Part shown: positions 16,054 through 24,952 of the stretch, piece after piece
How the letters are laid out: every line of letters begins with the position of its first letter
Numbering within the stretch: position 1 is the first letter of the stretch
NCBI RefSeq assembly: GCF_002869745.1
Contig: NZ_PNOS01000008.1
Span: 50,893 to 114,892, forward strand
Length of the DNA: 64,000 nucleotides
Direction: 5' to 3'
Source of the DNA: Oceaniglobus roseus
GTDB lineage: Bacteria; Pseudomonadota; Alphaproteobacteria; Rhodobacterales; Rhodobacteraceae
Program-made: the position numbers and the translations under genes
Notes under the pieces: generated by a model
The model's database searches: none
Told to the model about the DNA's origin: nothing
What the model saw: the letters and a program-made list of their open reading frames with translations, nothing else

Positions 16054-16671
16054 ATGCTGACCCTCTACCATTCCCCGCAGACCCGCTCGACCCGCATCGT
16101 CCGGCTGCTTCACGAACTCGGCGCGCTCGACAGGGTCGAGGTGAAGACCGTGGGCATCCGGCGCGGCGACGGCTCGGGCGGCGAGGACGCCGCGAACCCC
16201 CATCCCGAGGGCAAGGTGCCGCTGCTGGTCCATGACGGTGCCCTGGTGCGTGAGAGCAACGCGATCATCCTCTACCTGACCGAGCTGTTTCCCGAAGCGG
16301 GTCTCGGCCCCATGTCGGGCGACCCGGAACGCGGCGCCTACCTGTCCTGGCTCGCCTATTACGGCAACGTGGTCGAACCGGTGATGGTGCTGGGCTTCGC
16401 GGGGGCCGACCACCCTGCCCTGCGCGCCACCTTCCGCGGTCCGGAGGAAATGGCGCGGACGCTCGCCGCGACGCTCGAGAAGCAGCCCTACCTTCTTGGC
16501 GAGAACTATTCCGCCGCCGACCTGCTGCTGTCCTCGCCCTTCACCTGGATGCCGAGCGCGACGCCCGACAACGCCGCCGTGAAGGCCTGGATCGAGCGGT
16601 GCGAGGCGCGGCCATCGAAGGACTTCGCCGCCGAGTACGACGCGAAGGCGATGCAGGCCGCCGCCTCGTGA
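16054..16671 (+). CDS. Glutathione S-transferase family protein
   Basis: This 205-aa cytoplasmic GST has a thioredoxin-like N-domain (MLTLYHSPQTRSTRIVRLLH, glutathione contact at HPEGKVPLLV, and ES in LVRESNAI) and an all-helical C-domain. It conjugates or reduces small electrophiles with glutathione; the substrate is unknown. The start at 16054 begins the first beta strand directly. An upstream ATG at 16000 lies in the regulator-GST gap and lacks support. It is divergent from the WYL regulator and converges on the second PuuA-like gene, so it is probably an independent unit inserted into the polyamine region. Confidence 0.9.
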   Translation: MLTLYHSPQTRSTRIVRLLHELGALDRVEVKTVGIRRGDGSGGEDAANPHPEGKVPLLVHDGALVRESNAIILYLTELFPEAGLGPMSGDPERGAYLSWLAYYGNVVEPVMVLGFAGADHPALRATFRGPEEMARTLAATLEKQPYLLGENYSAADLLLSSPFTWMPSATPDNAAVKAWIERCEARPSKDFAAEYDAKAMQAAAS

Positions 16672-16705
16672 GCCGAGACCGGCGCCCCACAAGGGGCGCC
16701 GGACC

Positions 16706-18076
16706 TCACACGCTGATCAGCAGGTGTTCCCGCTCCCAGGGCGAGATCACCTGGAGGAACTCGTCGTATTCCGTACGCTTCACGATGGAATAGACGCGGG
16801 CGAACTCCCGCCCCAGAAGGTCGTGCATCTCGATCGCGTCGTCGAACAGGTCGATGGCGTCGAACAGGCCGCGGGGAATGTTCTCTTCGGCATCGTAGGC
16901 GTCGCCGCTGAACTCCGGCGTCGGCTCGACCCTGTTGACCATCCCGAGATAGCCGCAGGCGAGCGAGGCCGCGATGGCGAGGTAGGGGTTGCAGTCCATC
17001 CCCGCCAGCCGGTTCTCGACCCGCCGCGCCTCGGGCCCCGAGATCGGCACCCGCAGCCCGGTGGTGCGGTTGTCGCGCCCCCATTCGAGGTTGATCGGCG
17101 CCGCGTGGTCCTTCACGTAGCGGCGGTAGCTGTTGACGTAGGGCGCCAGCAGCGCGATCACGCTCGGCAGGTGCTTCTGCATCCCGCCGACGAAATGGTG
17201 GAACAGCTCGGTCTCGCCGCCCACGGCGTCGGAGAACAGGTTCTCGCCGGTCTCCAGGCTCTCGACCGAGTGGTGGATGTGCATCGCGCTCCCCGGCTCG
17301 CCCTCGATGGGCTTGGCCATGAAGGTGGCGAAGCAGTTGTGGCGCAGCGCGGCCTCGCGGATCAGCCGCTTGAAATAGAAGATCTCGTCGGCCAGCTTCA
17401 CCGGGTGGCCGTGGCGCAGGTTGATCTCGAGCTGGCCCGCCCCGCCTTCCTGGGTGATGCCGTCGATCTCGAACCCCTGCGCCTCGGCGAAATCGTAGAT
17501 GTCGTCGATGACGGGCCCGTATTCATCGACCGCCGACATGGAATAGGCCTGCCGCGCCGCCGCGGGGCGGCCCGAGCGGCCCATCATCGGTTCGATCACC
17601 TTCGCGGGGTCGATGTTGCGGGCGACGAGGTAGAATTCCATCTCGGGCGCGATCACCGGCTTCCAGCCCTTCGCGCGGTAGGCGTCCATCACCCGCTTCA
17701 GAACGTTCCTCGGCGCCATCGGCACCGGCTCGCCCGCCTGGGTCAGCGCGTCGTGGATCACCTGCAACGTCCAGTCCGCCGTCCAGGGGGCGGCGGTGGC
17801 GGTGGAATAGTCGGGCTTCAGGATCATGTCGGGCTCGGTGAAGCCCTCGGCGCCCGCCGCCTCGGCCCAGCTGCCGGTGATGGTCTGGAAGAAGATCGAG
17901 TTCGGCAGGAAGAACTGCGACTGCTTGGCGAACTTCGTCGCCGGCATGGCCTTGCCCCGCGCGATGCCCGACGTGTCGGGAATGATGCACTCGACCTCGT
18001 CCAGCCTGCGGCCGTCGAGGAAGGCCTGCGCGGCCTTCGGGATCTGGCTCATCCACTCGGGGTCAGACCTTGACAT
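16706..18076 (-). CDS. Second glutamine synthetase-like gamma-glutamyl-amine ligase
   Basis: This 456-aa ligase is homologous in fold to the protein at 12539-13867 but clearly diverged. Blocks are APEMEFYLV, EGGAGQLEINLRH, GSAMHIHHS, NSYRRYVKDHAAPINLEWG, DNRTTGLRVP and RRVENRLAGMDCNPYLA. The opening PKAAQAFLDGRRLDEVECII is typical of the PuuA-like group next to amidotransferases. Start 18076 overlaps the upstream amidotransferase gene by 14 nt and has GAGG at suitable distance; 18052 is an alternative. Probable role: ATP-driven gamma-glutamylation of putrescine or another amine. Pairing with the amidotransferase suggests one makes and the other removes the glutamyl tag. Confidence 0.88.
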   Translation of the reverse strand: MSRSDPEWMSQIPKAAQAFLDGRRLDEVECIIPDTSGIARGKAMPATKFAKQSQFFLPNSIFFQTITGSWAEAAGAEGFTEPDMILKPDYSTATAAPWTADWTLQVIHDALTQAGEPVPMAPRNVLKRVMDAYRAKGWKPVIAPEMEFYLVARNIDPAKVIEPMMGRSGRPAAARQAYSMSAVDEYGPVIDDIYDFAEAQGFEIDGITQEGGAGQLEINLRHGHPVKLADEIFYFKRLIREAALRHNCFATFMAKPIEGEPGSAMHIHHSVESLETGENLFSDAVGGETELFHHFVGGMQKHLPSVIALLAPYVNSYRRYVKDHAAPINLEWGRDNRTTGLRVPISGPEARRVENRLAGMDCNPYLAIAASLACGYLGMVNRVEPTPEFSGDAYDAEENIPRGLFDAIDLFDDAIEMHDLLGREFARVYSIVKRTEYDEFLQVISPWEREHLLISV

Positions 18077-18752
18077 GGGCCGCCTCGATCAGGAACCGCG
18101 CCAGCCGGTCGCCCATGGCCGCGTTGTCGAGCGGCTGCGCCAGCCCTTCCGACGCCTCCGCGAGCAGCGGATCGGGCACAACCCCCTTGCCCCGCGTCTC
18201 GATCAGGCCCTTCACGAAGGAGGGCTCGAACTCCGGATGCGGCTGGACGGTGAAGATCGTGTCGCCGTAGGCGAGCGCGGCGTTCGCGCAGAAATCCGAC
18301 GCGCCGACCACCCGCGCGCCTTCGGGCAGCTCCACCACCTGGTCCTGGTGCCAGGCGTTCATGTGGTAGGTCTGCCCGTCGATCCGGTAGGCCGTGCGCC
18401 CGACCGACCAGCCCTCGGGGTATTTCACCACCTTGCCGCCAAGGGCCTGGGCGATGATCTGGTGGCCGAAGCAGATGCCGACCATGGGCTTTCCCGCAGC
18501 GTGCACGGCGCGGATGAACTCTTCCAGCGGCGGGATCCAGTCGTGATCCTCGTAGGCGCCGTGCCTGCTGCCGGTGATGAGCCAGCCGTCGGCGGCGTCG
18601 ATGCCTTCGGGGAAAGTGCCGTCGACGACGGCATAGGTGGAGAAGCTCAGCCCGTGTCCGCCGAGAAGGCGGCGGAACATCTCGGGATAGTCCCCCGAAA
18701 CCGCTTCGAGGGAGTCCGGAATATGCCCGGTCTGCAGGATGCCAATGTGCAT
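18063..18752 (-). CDS. Class I glutamine amidotransferase-like hydrolase (PuuD-like role)
   Basis: This 229-aa protein has the class I glutamine amidotransferase fold. The nucleophile is Cys94 in VGICFGHQ, and the His-Glu pair is in VQPHPEFEP. It stands alone without a synthetase domain. By context with PuuA- and PuuB-like enzymes it probably hydrolyses a gamma-glutamyl amide such as gamma-glutamyl-GABA, as PuuD does, though it belongs to a different branch from E. coli PuuD. Some annotation schemes call such proteins GMP synthase-like; the lack of the ATP pyrophosphatase domain rules that out. The gap upstream holds an inverted-repeat operator candidate shared with the divergent aminotransferase. 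Confidence 0.86.
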   Translation of the reverse strand: MHIGILQTGHIPDSLEAVSGDYPEMFRRLLGGHGLSFSTYAVVDGTFPEGIDAADGWLITGSRHGAYEDHDWIPPLEEFIRAVHAAGKPMVGICFGHQIIAQALGGKVVKYPEGWSVGRTAYRIDGQTYHMNAWHQDQVVELPEGARVVGASDFCANAALAYGDTIFTVQPHPEFEPSFVKGLIETRGKGVVPDPLLAEASEGLAQPLDNAAMGDRLARFLIEAAHVKV

Positions 18753-18881
18753 GGATCACCGATCGTGTGGAACCTGCCGCAACCTAAGGCGCGTCCCTGC
18801 CGGGCGCAATCGCTTCGCTCGAAACGTGCTGCGGCGACATCTTCTCTCGCCACGGGACGCGCATTGAGATAAAGATTTTCC

Positions 18882-18907
18882 GAAACCGAGTTTCACGTTT
18901 TTGAAAC
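18882..18907. promoter_or_regulatory. Inverted-repeat operator candidate between amidotransferase and aminotransferase genes
   Basis: GTTTCA (18890-18895) and TGAAAC (18902-18907) form a perfect inverted repeat with a 6-nt spacer. A second arm GAAAC (18882-18886) is palindromic with GTTTC at 18890 across CGA. The site is AT-rich against a GC-rich background and ends 14 nt before the aminotransferase ATG. A repressor here could block both divergent genes; its identity is unknown. Confidence 0.5.
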
Positions 18908-18921
18908 ATGAGGACAAAGCG

Positions 18922-20151
18922 ATGCGCGATACCGCCTCCGGCCCGTCCCCCCTCTCGCCCCACGACGCGGATCCGCTGCCCGACGCCGCGCGCGCCGCGG
19001 TCGAGGCGCTGCTGACCTCGGGCGACCTGTTCCGCTACACCGCCGCGGCGAACGCCCCGGTCACGCTGCTGGAGCAGGAGTTCGCCGGGATGATGGGCAG
19101 CCGCCATGCGCTCGCCGTCGCCTCCTGCTCGGCCGCTCTGTTCCTGTCGATGCGCGCGCTGGACCTGAAGCCGGGCGCGAAGGTGCTGATCCCCGCATTC
19201 ACCTTCGCCGCCGTCCCCTCCTCGGTCCTGCACGCGGGCTGCACGCCGGTGCTGGTCGACTGCGGCGACGATTACCGCATCGACCTTGCCGACTTCGCGG
19301 CGAAGATCGAGGGCGCGGATGCGGTGCTCATCAGCCACATGCGCGGCCACACCTCGGACATGGACGCGATCATGGCGCTGGCCGAGGCCCGCGGCCTGCC
19401 GGTGATCGAGGATGCCGCCCACTCCCTCGGCACGCTCTGGAAGGGGCGGAAGATCGGCACGATCGGCCGCGTCGGCTGCTTCTCGTTCCAGTCCTACAAG
19501 ATGGTGAACGCGGGCGAGGGCGGGATCCTCGTCACCGACGATCCCGAACTGATCGCCCGCGCCGTCATCATGTCCGGCGCCTACGAGCACAACTGGAAGA
19601 AGCACGGCTCCAATTCAGGGACCGATGCCGCGCTCGACGCCGCCTTCGCGCGCTGGCAGAACCGCCTGCCGCTCTACAACACGCGGCTGTCGAACCTCGC
19701 CGCCGCCGTGATCCGCCCGCAGTTGCCCGAACTTCCCGCCCGCATCAGGGCAGGCCGCCGCAACCACGACCGCCTCGCCGCGCGGCTGAACGCGCACCCC
19801 GCCTTCGACGTCCCCGCCCCCCTGCCGGGAGAGGAGCGGGCGCCGGACTCGATCCAGTTCAACCTCGCGGGCCTCTCCGCCGACGAACAGTCCGCCTTCA
19901 CCGCCGCGGCGAAGGAGATGGGCGTCGCGGTGCAGGTCTTCGGCACCTCGCCCGACAACGCCCGGGCCTTCTGGAACTGGGGCTTCCTCGGGCCGCAGCC
20001 CGACCTGCCGAAGACCCGCGCGATGCTGATGCGGGCCTGCGACGTGCGCCTTCCCGTGCGCCTGACCGAGGCCGAGATCGACCGCATCGCCGACACGCTG
20101 CTCGCCGCCATGGAGAGCGCCACCGGCACCGCCCGCGCCTTCGGGACCTGA
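18922..20151 (+). CDS. DegT/DnrJ/EryC1/StrS-family PLP aminotransferase
   Basis: This 409-aa fold-type I PLP enzyme has Schiff-base lysine Lys193 in SFQSYKMVNAGEGG. Other family marks are VLIPAFTFAAVPSSVLHAG, EDAAHSLG and the C-terminal RLPVRLTEAEID. Relatives transaminate keto-sugars or small keto/amino compounds. Within this cluster it may act on an amine-derived aldehyde, but that is inference. The ATG at 18922 follows AGGA; an upstream TTG at 18901 falls inside the operator and is less likely. It is transcribed away from the amidotransferase gene under the shared operator candidate. Confidence 0.87.
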   Translation: MRDTASGPSPLSPHDADPLPDAARAAVEALLTSGDLFRYTAAANAPVTLLEQEFAGMMGSRHALAVASCSAALFLSMRALDLKPGAKVLIPAFTFAAVPSSVLHAGCTPVLVDCGDDYRIDLADFAAKIEGADAVLISHMRGHTSDMDAIMALAEARGLPVIEDAAHSLGTLWKGRKIGTIGRVGCFSFQSYKMVNAGEGGILVTDDPELIARAVIMSGAYEHNWKKHGSNSGTDAALDAAFARWQNRLPLYNTRLSNLAAAVIRPQLPELPARIRAGRRNHDRLAARLNAHPAFDVPAPLPGEERAPDSIQFNLAGLSADEQSAFTAAAKEMGVAVQVFGTSPDNARAFWNWGFLGPQPDLPKTRAMLMRACDVRLPVRLTEAEIDRIADTLLAAMESATGTARAFGT

Positions 20152-20208
20152 GCGCTTGCGGGCCGCGCCGCCCCTTGCCATGATCGCCGCGGAACCGGGA
20201 GCCGCAGG

Positions 20209-20622
20209 ATGACCTCGACACACGGGCGCTGCCTCTGCGGCGCCGTCCGATACGTCTTCGACCCGAACGGAGTGCTGTGGCGCAGCCACTGCCACTGCGA
20301 AAGCTGCCGCCGCGCCACATCCTCGCCCGTGACCACCTTCTTCGGGGTCCGGAACGCCGCCTTCCGCTGGCTCGGCGACAGGCCCGCGGCCTTCAGCAGC
20401 TCCGAAGGCGTCACCCGGCGCTTCTGCGCCACCTGCGGCAGCCCGATGTCCTACGAGTCCCGCGAGTACCCCGGCGAGACGCACTTCTATGCCGCGAGCC
20501 TCTTCGATCCGGCGGACTTCGCGCCGCAGGACCACGCGCATTGGGACGAGAGGCTGCCGTGGCTCGACCTCCGCGACGACCTTCCGCGCCAGCCCGCCGG
20601 CGCGCAAGAGAAGGCCGATTGA
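20209..20622 (+). CDS. GFA-family (Mss4-like fold) zinc protein
   Basis: This 137-aa protein has the glutathione-dependent formaldehyde-activating (GFA) domain. Zinc ligands are Cys8 and Cys10 (GRCLCGAVRY), the cluster CHCESC at about 28-33, and FCATCG (Cys73, Cys76). This pattern is diagnostic of the family. Most members are not true formaldehyde-glutathione enzymes, and the function of this branch is unsettled. It sits between two aminotransferase genes on the same strand with gaps of 57 and 52 nt, possibly in one transcription unit. Confidence 0.88.
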   Translation: MTSTHGRCLCGAVRYVFDPNGVLWRSHCHCESCRRATSSPVTTFFGVRNAAFRWLGDRPAAFSSSEGVTRRFCATCGSPMSYESREYPGETHFYAASLFDPADFAPQDHAHWDERLPWLDLRDDLPRQPAGAQEKAD

Positions 20623-20674
20623 ACCTTCCGCCCCGGGCGACTAGCCTTGCGGCAGCTTCATCCGGAGACACGCC

Positions 20675-22051
20675 ATGCACGACGACGCCAAGACCTGGGC
20701 CCCCAACAGCTGGGAAGCCCGCGCCGCAGCCCATTCCTTCTACGGCTTCACCGACCTGCCCTCGGTCGAAAGACGCGGCATGGTGGTGCTGACCCACGGC
20801 GACGGTCCCTATGTCATCGACGTGCACGGCCGCCGCTATCTCGACGGCAACGCGGGGCTCTGGAACATGGTCGCGGGCTTCGACCACCCGGAGATGGCCA
20901 CCGCCGCCAAGGCGCAGTACGACCGCTTCCCGGGCTACCACGCCTTCTTCGGCCGCATGTCCGACCAGACGGTTATGCTGTCGGAAAAGCTGGTCGAGGT
21001 CTCGCCCTTCGAACGCGGCAAGGTGTTCTACACCAACTCCGGCTCCGAGGCGAACGACACCATGGTGAAGATGCTCTGGTTCCTCGGCCGCGCCGAGGGC
21101 AAGCCCGAGCGGCGCAAGATCCTGACCCGCAAGAACGCCTATCACGGCGTCACGGCGGTTTCGTCCTCGATGACCGGCAAGCCCTACAACGAGGTGTTCG
21201 GCCTGCCCCTGCCCGGCTTCATCCACCTGACCTGCCCCCATTACTGGCGCGAGGGCCAGGAGGGCGAGACCGAGGAGCAATTCACCGCCCGCATGGCGAA
21301 GGAGCTGGAGGACACGATCGAGCGCGAGGGCGCCGACACCATCGCAGGCTTCTTCGCCGAGCCGGTGATGGGTGCCGGCGGGGTCATCCCGCCGTCTAAG
21401 GGCTATTTCCAGGCGATCCAGCCGATCCTGAAGAAGCACGGCATCCCGCTGATCGCCGACGAGGTGATCTGCGGCTTCGGACGCACCGGCCAGATGTGGG
21501 GCTGCGTCACCTACGATTTCATGCCAGACGCCATCATCTCGTCCAAGGCGCTGACCGCGGGTTATTTCCCGATGGGCGCGATCATCCTCGGCCCCGAGCT
21601 GTCGGACCGTCTCCAGGCCGCCGCCGACGAGATCGAGGAGTTCCCCCACGGCTTCACCGCCTCGGGCCACCCCGTCGGCTGCGCCATCGCGCTGAAGGCG
21701 ATCGACCTGATCGAGAACGGCCTGATGGAGCAGGCCCGCGCCCTGATCCCGCAGTTCGAGGCCGGTCTGCGCCACCTCGCGCAGATGGACAACATCGGCG
21801 AGGCGCGGGGCAAGGGGCTGATGGGCGCGCTCGAGGCGGTGAAGGACAAGGCGACGAAGACACCCTTCGACGGCTCCCTCTCGGTCTCCGAGCGCATCGC
21901 CAACACCTGCACCGACAACGGCCTGATCTGCCGCCCCCTCGGTCAAGCGATCGTCCTGTGCCCGACCTTCGTGATGACGCCCGCGCAGATGGACGAGCTG
22001 TTCGAGCGGCTGGAAACCTCGCTGAAGAAGGTCTTCGCCGAGGTCGCATGA
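20675..22051 (+). CDS. spuC: Class III omega-aminotransferase (putrescine/polyamine:pyruvate type)
   Basis: This 458-aa PLP aminotransferase has the PLP lysine Lys291 in ISSKALTAGYFPMGAI. Other marks are LIADEVICGFGRTG (Asp of the cofactor-binding strand) and the N-terminal block YLDGNAGLWNM, shared with SpuC-like polyamine:pyruvate aminotransferases. Probable reaction: transfer of an amino group from putrescine, cadaverine, GABA or a similar amine to pyruvate. Placement at the end of the polyamine cluster fits, providing a route parallel to the glutamylated one. The substrate is not provable from sequence; beta-alanine or taurine analogues remain possible. katG begins 100 nt downstream. Confidence 0.85.
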   Translation: MHDDAKTWAPNSWEARAAAHSFYGFTDLPSVERRGMVVLTHGDGPYVIDVHGRRYLDGNAGLWNMVAGFDHPEMATAAKAQYDRFPGYHAFFGRMSDQTVMLSEKLVEVSPFERGKVFYTNSGSEANDTMVKMLWFLGRAEGKPERRKILTRKNAYHGVTAVSSSMTGKPYNEVFGLPLPGFIHLTCPHYWREGQEGETEEQFTARMAKELEDTIEREGADTIAGFFAEPVMGAGGVIPPSKGYFQAIQPILKKHGIPLIADEVICGFGRTGQMWGCVTYDFMPDAIISSKALTAGYFPMGAIILGPELSDRLQAAADEIEEFPHGFTASGHPVGCAIALKAIDLIENGLMEQARALIPQFEAGLRHLAQMDNIGEARGKGLMGALEAVKDKATKTPFDGSLSVSERIANTCTDNGLICRPLGQAIVLCPTFVMTPAQMDELFERLETSLKKVFAEVA

Positions 22052-22150
22052 TCCGACCCTCGCCGGGACGCGGCATCCGGCCGCAACCCGGCGGGGGAAC
22101 TTCTTCTTCTTCCGGCTCCTTTCGGTGTCGTCTGAACAAGGAGCTCGGCC

Positions 22151-24448
22151 ATGAAGGATATGACGAACAACCAGGGCGAGTGCCCGTTCCGCGGCACCCG
22201 CATCGGCGGCGCCATCGGATCGGAGCCGACCATCGACCACTGGTGGCCGAACCGCCTGAAGGTCGAACTCCTGCACCAGGATCCGCCCGCCGCGAACCCG
22301 CTTTCCGATCACGACTACCGCAAGGCCTTCGAGGCGCTGGACCTCGAGGCGGTCAAGGCCGACCTGCGCGCCTTCATGACCACCTCGGTCGACTGGTGGC
22401 CCTGCGACTACGGCCATTACGGGCCGCAGATGGTGCGCATGGCGTGGCACTCGGCCGGCACCTACCGCATCGCCGACGGCCGCGGCGGCGCCTCCCGCGC
22501 GATGCAGCGCTTCGCCCCGATCAACTCGTGGTGGGACAACGGCAACACCGACAAGTCCCGCCGCCTGCTCTGGCCGATCAAGCAGAAGTACGGCGCAGCG
22601 ATCTCCTGGGCCGACCTGATGATCCTTGCGGGCAACGTCGCACTCGAGATGATGGGGCTGAAGACCTTCGGCTACGGCGGCGGCCGCCGCGACGCATGGG
22701 AAGCCGACCGGGCGACCTACTGGGGCCCCGAGGGCTGGAACGGCAAGCGCCCCGGCGACTCGAGCCAGAACGGCCAGGAAGGTCACCCGACCCAGATGGT
22801 GACGCGCACCCTCCGCTGGGAAGGCGATGTCGAGTCCGAGCACTATGACCTCGAAAATCCCCTCGCCGCCTCCCACCAGGCGCTGATCTACGTCGATCCC
22901 GAAGGTCCGAACGGCAACGGCAACCCGCTCGATTCCGCCCGCGACATCCGCGAGACCTTCGCGCGCATGGCGATGAACGACGAGGAGACGGTGGCCCTGA
23001 TCGCCGGCGGCCACGCCTTCGGCAAGTCCCACGGCATGACCAGCCCCGACGAGATCGGCCCCGCCCCCGACGGCGCCCCGATCCAGGCCATGGGTCTTGG
23101 CTGGCAGAACCCGAACGGCACCGGCTTCGGGCAATACACCATGACGAACGGCATCGAAGGCTCGTGGACCCCGCACCCGACCCGCTGGGACAACGACTAC
23201 CTGACCAACCTCTTCCGGTTCGACTGGGAAAAGACGCAGTCCCCCGCGGGCGCCGTCCAGTGGAAGCCGAAAAGCCCCGACGCGCCGAAGACGCCGGATG
23301 CCCATGTCGAGGGCCAGATGAACGAGCTGATGATGATGACCTCGGACATCGCCCTGAAGATGGACCCGGTCTACAACGAGATCTGCCAGAGGTTCCTGAA
23401 CGACTTCGACGCCTTCACCGACGCCTTCTCCCGCGCCTGGTACAAGCTGACCCACCGCGACATGGGCCCGAAGGTCCGCTATCTCGGGCCCGAGGTGGCG
23501 GAAGAGGATCTCGACTGGCAGGATCCGATCCCGCCGCTCGACCATCCGGTGATCGACGAGGAGGACATCGCGAAGCTGAAGGCGCATATCCTCGAGCTGG
23601 GCCTCACAGTTCCCGAGTTGGTCTCGATCGCATGGGCCGCAGCCTCCACCCACCGCGACAGCGACAAGCGCGGCGGCGCGAACGGCGCGCGCATCGCGCT
23701 CGCGCCGCAGAAGGACTGGGAGGTCAACAACCCCGCCCGTGTGGCGAAGGTCGTCTCGGCACTGACCGGACTGAAGGACAGCTTCAACGCGGCCCAGGCA
23801 GGCGGCAAGAAGGTCTCGCTGGCCGACCTGATCGTGCTCGGCGGGAACGCGGCGGTCGAGAAGGCCGCCCGCGCCGCGGGAGTCGAGGTGAAGGTGCCCT
23901 TCGCCCCGGGCCGGATGGACACGACGCAGGAACTGACGGATGTCGAGCAGTTCAACTGGCTGCAGCCCGTCTCCGACGGCTTCCGCAACTACCACGACAC
24001 CAGCATCGGCTACAACGTCGCGCCCGAGCAGATCTTCCTCGACAGGGCGGGGCTGCTGACCCTCAGCGCGCCGGAGTGGACCGTGCTGACCGGCGGCCTG
24101 CGCGTCCTCGGCACCAACTGGGACGAGAGCGACACCGGTGTCTTCACCGACCGCGTGGGCGTGCTGTCGAACGACTTCTTCGTCAACCTCACCAGCATGG
24201 ACTACATCTGGATGCCGGTCGGCAGCGACGGGATGCAGTTCGAGCTGCGCCGCCGCCTGAACGGCGACGAGGCCGGAGAGACGGTGTACCGCGCCTCCCG
24301 CTGCGACCTCATCTTCGGCTCGAACGCCCAGCTGCGCCAGATCGCCGAGGTCTATGCCAGCGGCGACGGCCACGAACGGATGGTTCAGGACTTCGTCGCC
24401 GCCTGGAACAAGGTCATGACGCTAGACCGCTTCGATCTCGCCGCCTGA
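22151..24448 (+). CDS. katG: Catalase-peroxidase KatG
   Basis: This 765-aa bifunctional haem catalase-peroxidase has two tandem peroxidase domains. Distal active-site residues are Arg96, Trp99 and His100 ([13 protein letters not shown]). The proximal haem ligand is His288 ([12 protein letters not shown]). The Trp-Tyr-Met crosslink required for catalase activity is intact as Trp99, Tyr247 and Met273, with the same spacing as in the mycobacterial enzyme. It removes hydrogen peroxide in the cytoplasm. AAGGAG (22139-22144) precedes the ATG; a second in-frame ATG lies three codons on. No OxyR site was recognised in the 99-nt gap. Polyamine oxidase upstream generates peroxide, so proximity may be functional. 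Confidence 0.96.
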   Translation: MKDMTNNQGECPFRGTRIGGAIGSEPTIDHWWPNRLKVELLHQDPPAANPLSDHDYRKAFEALDLEAVKADLRAFMTTSVDWWPCDYGHYGPQMVRMAWHSAGTYRIADGRGGASRAMQRFAPINSWWDNGNTDKSRRLLWPIKQKYGAAISWADLMILAGNVALEMMGLKTFGYGGGRRDAWEADRATYWGPEGWNGKRPGDSSQNGQEGHPTQMVTRTLRWEGDVESEHYDLENPLAASHQALIYVDPEGPNGNGNPLDSARDIRETFARMAMNDEETVALIAGGHAFGKSHGMTSPDEIGPAPDGAPIQAMGLGWQNPNGTGFGQYTMTNGIEGSWTPHPTRWDNDYLTNLFRFDWEKTQSPAGAVQWKPKSPDAPKTPDAHVEGQMNELMMMTSDIALKMDPVYNEICQRFLNDFDAFTDAFSRAWYKLTHRDMGPKVRYLGPEVAEEDLDWQDPIPPLDHPVIDEEDIAKLKAHILELGLTVPELVSIAWAAASTHRDSDKRGGANGARIALAPQKDWEVNNPARVAKVVSALTGLKDSFNAAQAGGKKVSLADLIVLGGNAAVEKAARAAGVEVKVPFAPGRMDTTQELTDVEQFNWLQPVSDGFRNYHDTSIGYNVAPEQIFLDRAGLLTLSAPEWTVLTGGLRVLGTNWDESDTGVFTDRVGVLSNDFFVNLTSMDYIWMPVGSDGMQFELRRRLNGDEAGETVYRASRCDLIFGSNAQLRQIAEVYASGDGHERMVQDFVAAWNKVMTLDRFDLAA

Positions 24449-24469
24449 CGTCCTGTCAGGGAATCATGG

Positions 24470-24495
24470 AAAGGGCCCCGCGCGCGGGGCCCTTT
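24470..24495. terminator. Perfect 26-nt palindromic terminator after katG
   Basis: AAAGGGCCCCGCG (24470-24482) is followed directly by its exact reverse complement (24483-24495), then GTCTCCCC. It lies 21 nt after the katG stop. The A-run before and T-run after the GC stem make it a good intrinsic terminator on both strands. Confidence 0.8.
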
Positions 24496-24952
24496 GTCTC
24501 CCCGCCTCGTACGAGGGATCTCCGATACCGCGACCGCAAAGCCTCAACCGCTCGACGGTCTCGATCGCCTCGACGGCTCGTCAGAGCCGCCATCGCGCCG
24601 CCCTTGCCGCGCGTGCCCCGTCCATGGCCCCATGCCTGCGCAGCAGGACCGACCCATGGGCTTCTTCTTTGCCCAAATACTCCCGCCGGAGGCGTCCTGC
24701 CCTCTCCACCGCCGCCACGCCCGACCAGTCCTGCGCACCGCTTGTCCCGCCTGCCGCCCCGCGATCACCACGGTCCGAAGGCGCAGGGCGCCGAGATGTC
24801 CCGCGCGGGACGCTGCCCGGTGCCGCGGCGCCCGAAGGCCGGCAGACGGGGTCCGCGGGGCGCGACCCGGAGTTCCCCGAACTCCGGCACCGCGACCTGC
24901 GCGCGCGCCATGGCAAAGGCCCCGCGCACGGGGTTCGCCCGCGCGACGGGTG
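24496..24952. other. Non-coding gap between katG and phaR
   Basis: No convincing gene was found in these 457 nt; overlapping open frames have shadow-like, Arg-rich composition. Contents: a possible interspersed element at 24661-24700, and a perfect 8-bp hairpin CCGGAGTT/AACTCCGG (24867-24874 with 24880-24887, 5-nt loop). The hairpin lies 65 nt past the phaR stop and could end phaR transcription, although no T-run follows. Confidence 0.5.
24661..24700. repeat. Possible interspersed repeat element
   Basis: The block CTTCTTCTTTGCCCAAATAC followed by a CTCC-CGCC-GGAG mini-hairpin resembles a short element often seen between Rhodobacterales genes, from memory. A similar start (CTTCTTC, then ATACCC) occurs at 10640-10663 next to a terminator. 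Only two loose copies are visible in this window, so it remains tentative. Confidence 0.3.

Noticed and set aside
18063..18752. Call as GMP synthase for the amidotransferase
   Set aside because: Only the class I amidotransferase domain is present; no ATP pyrophosphatase domain, and the neighbours are polyamine genes.
20411..24373. Very long open frame on the minus strand opposite the aminotransferase and katG genes
   Set aside because: Low-complexity Arg/Gly/His/Val-rich translation antisense to genes with full active-site motifs. Long antisense open frames are expected in high-GC DNA.
24544..24771. Small minus-strand open frame downstream of katG
   Set aside because: Arg/Gly-rich, no ribosome site, and it overlaps the possible interspersed repeat; composition is that of non-coding GC-rich DNA.
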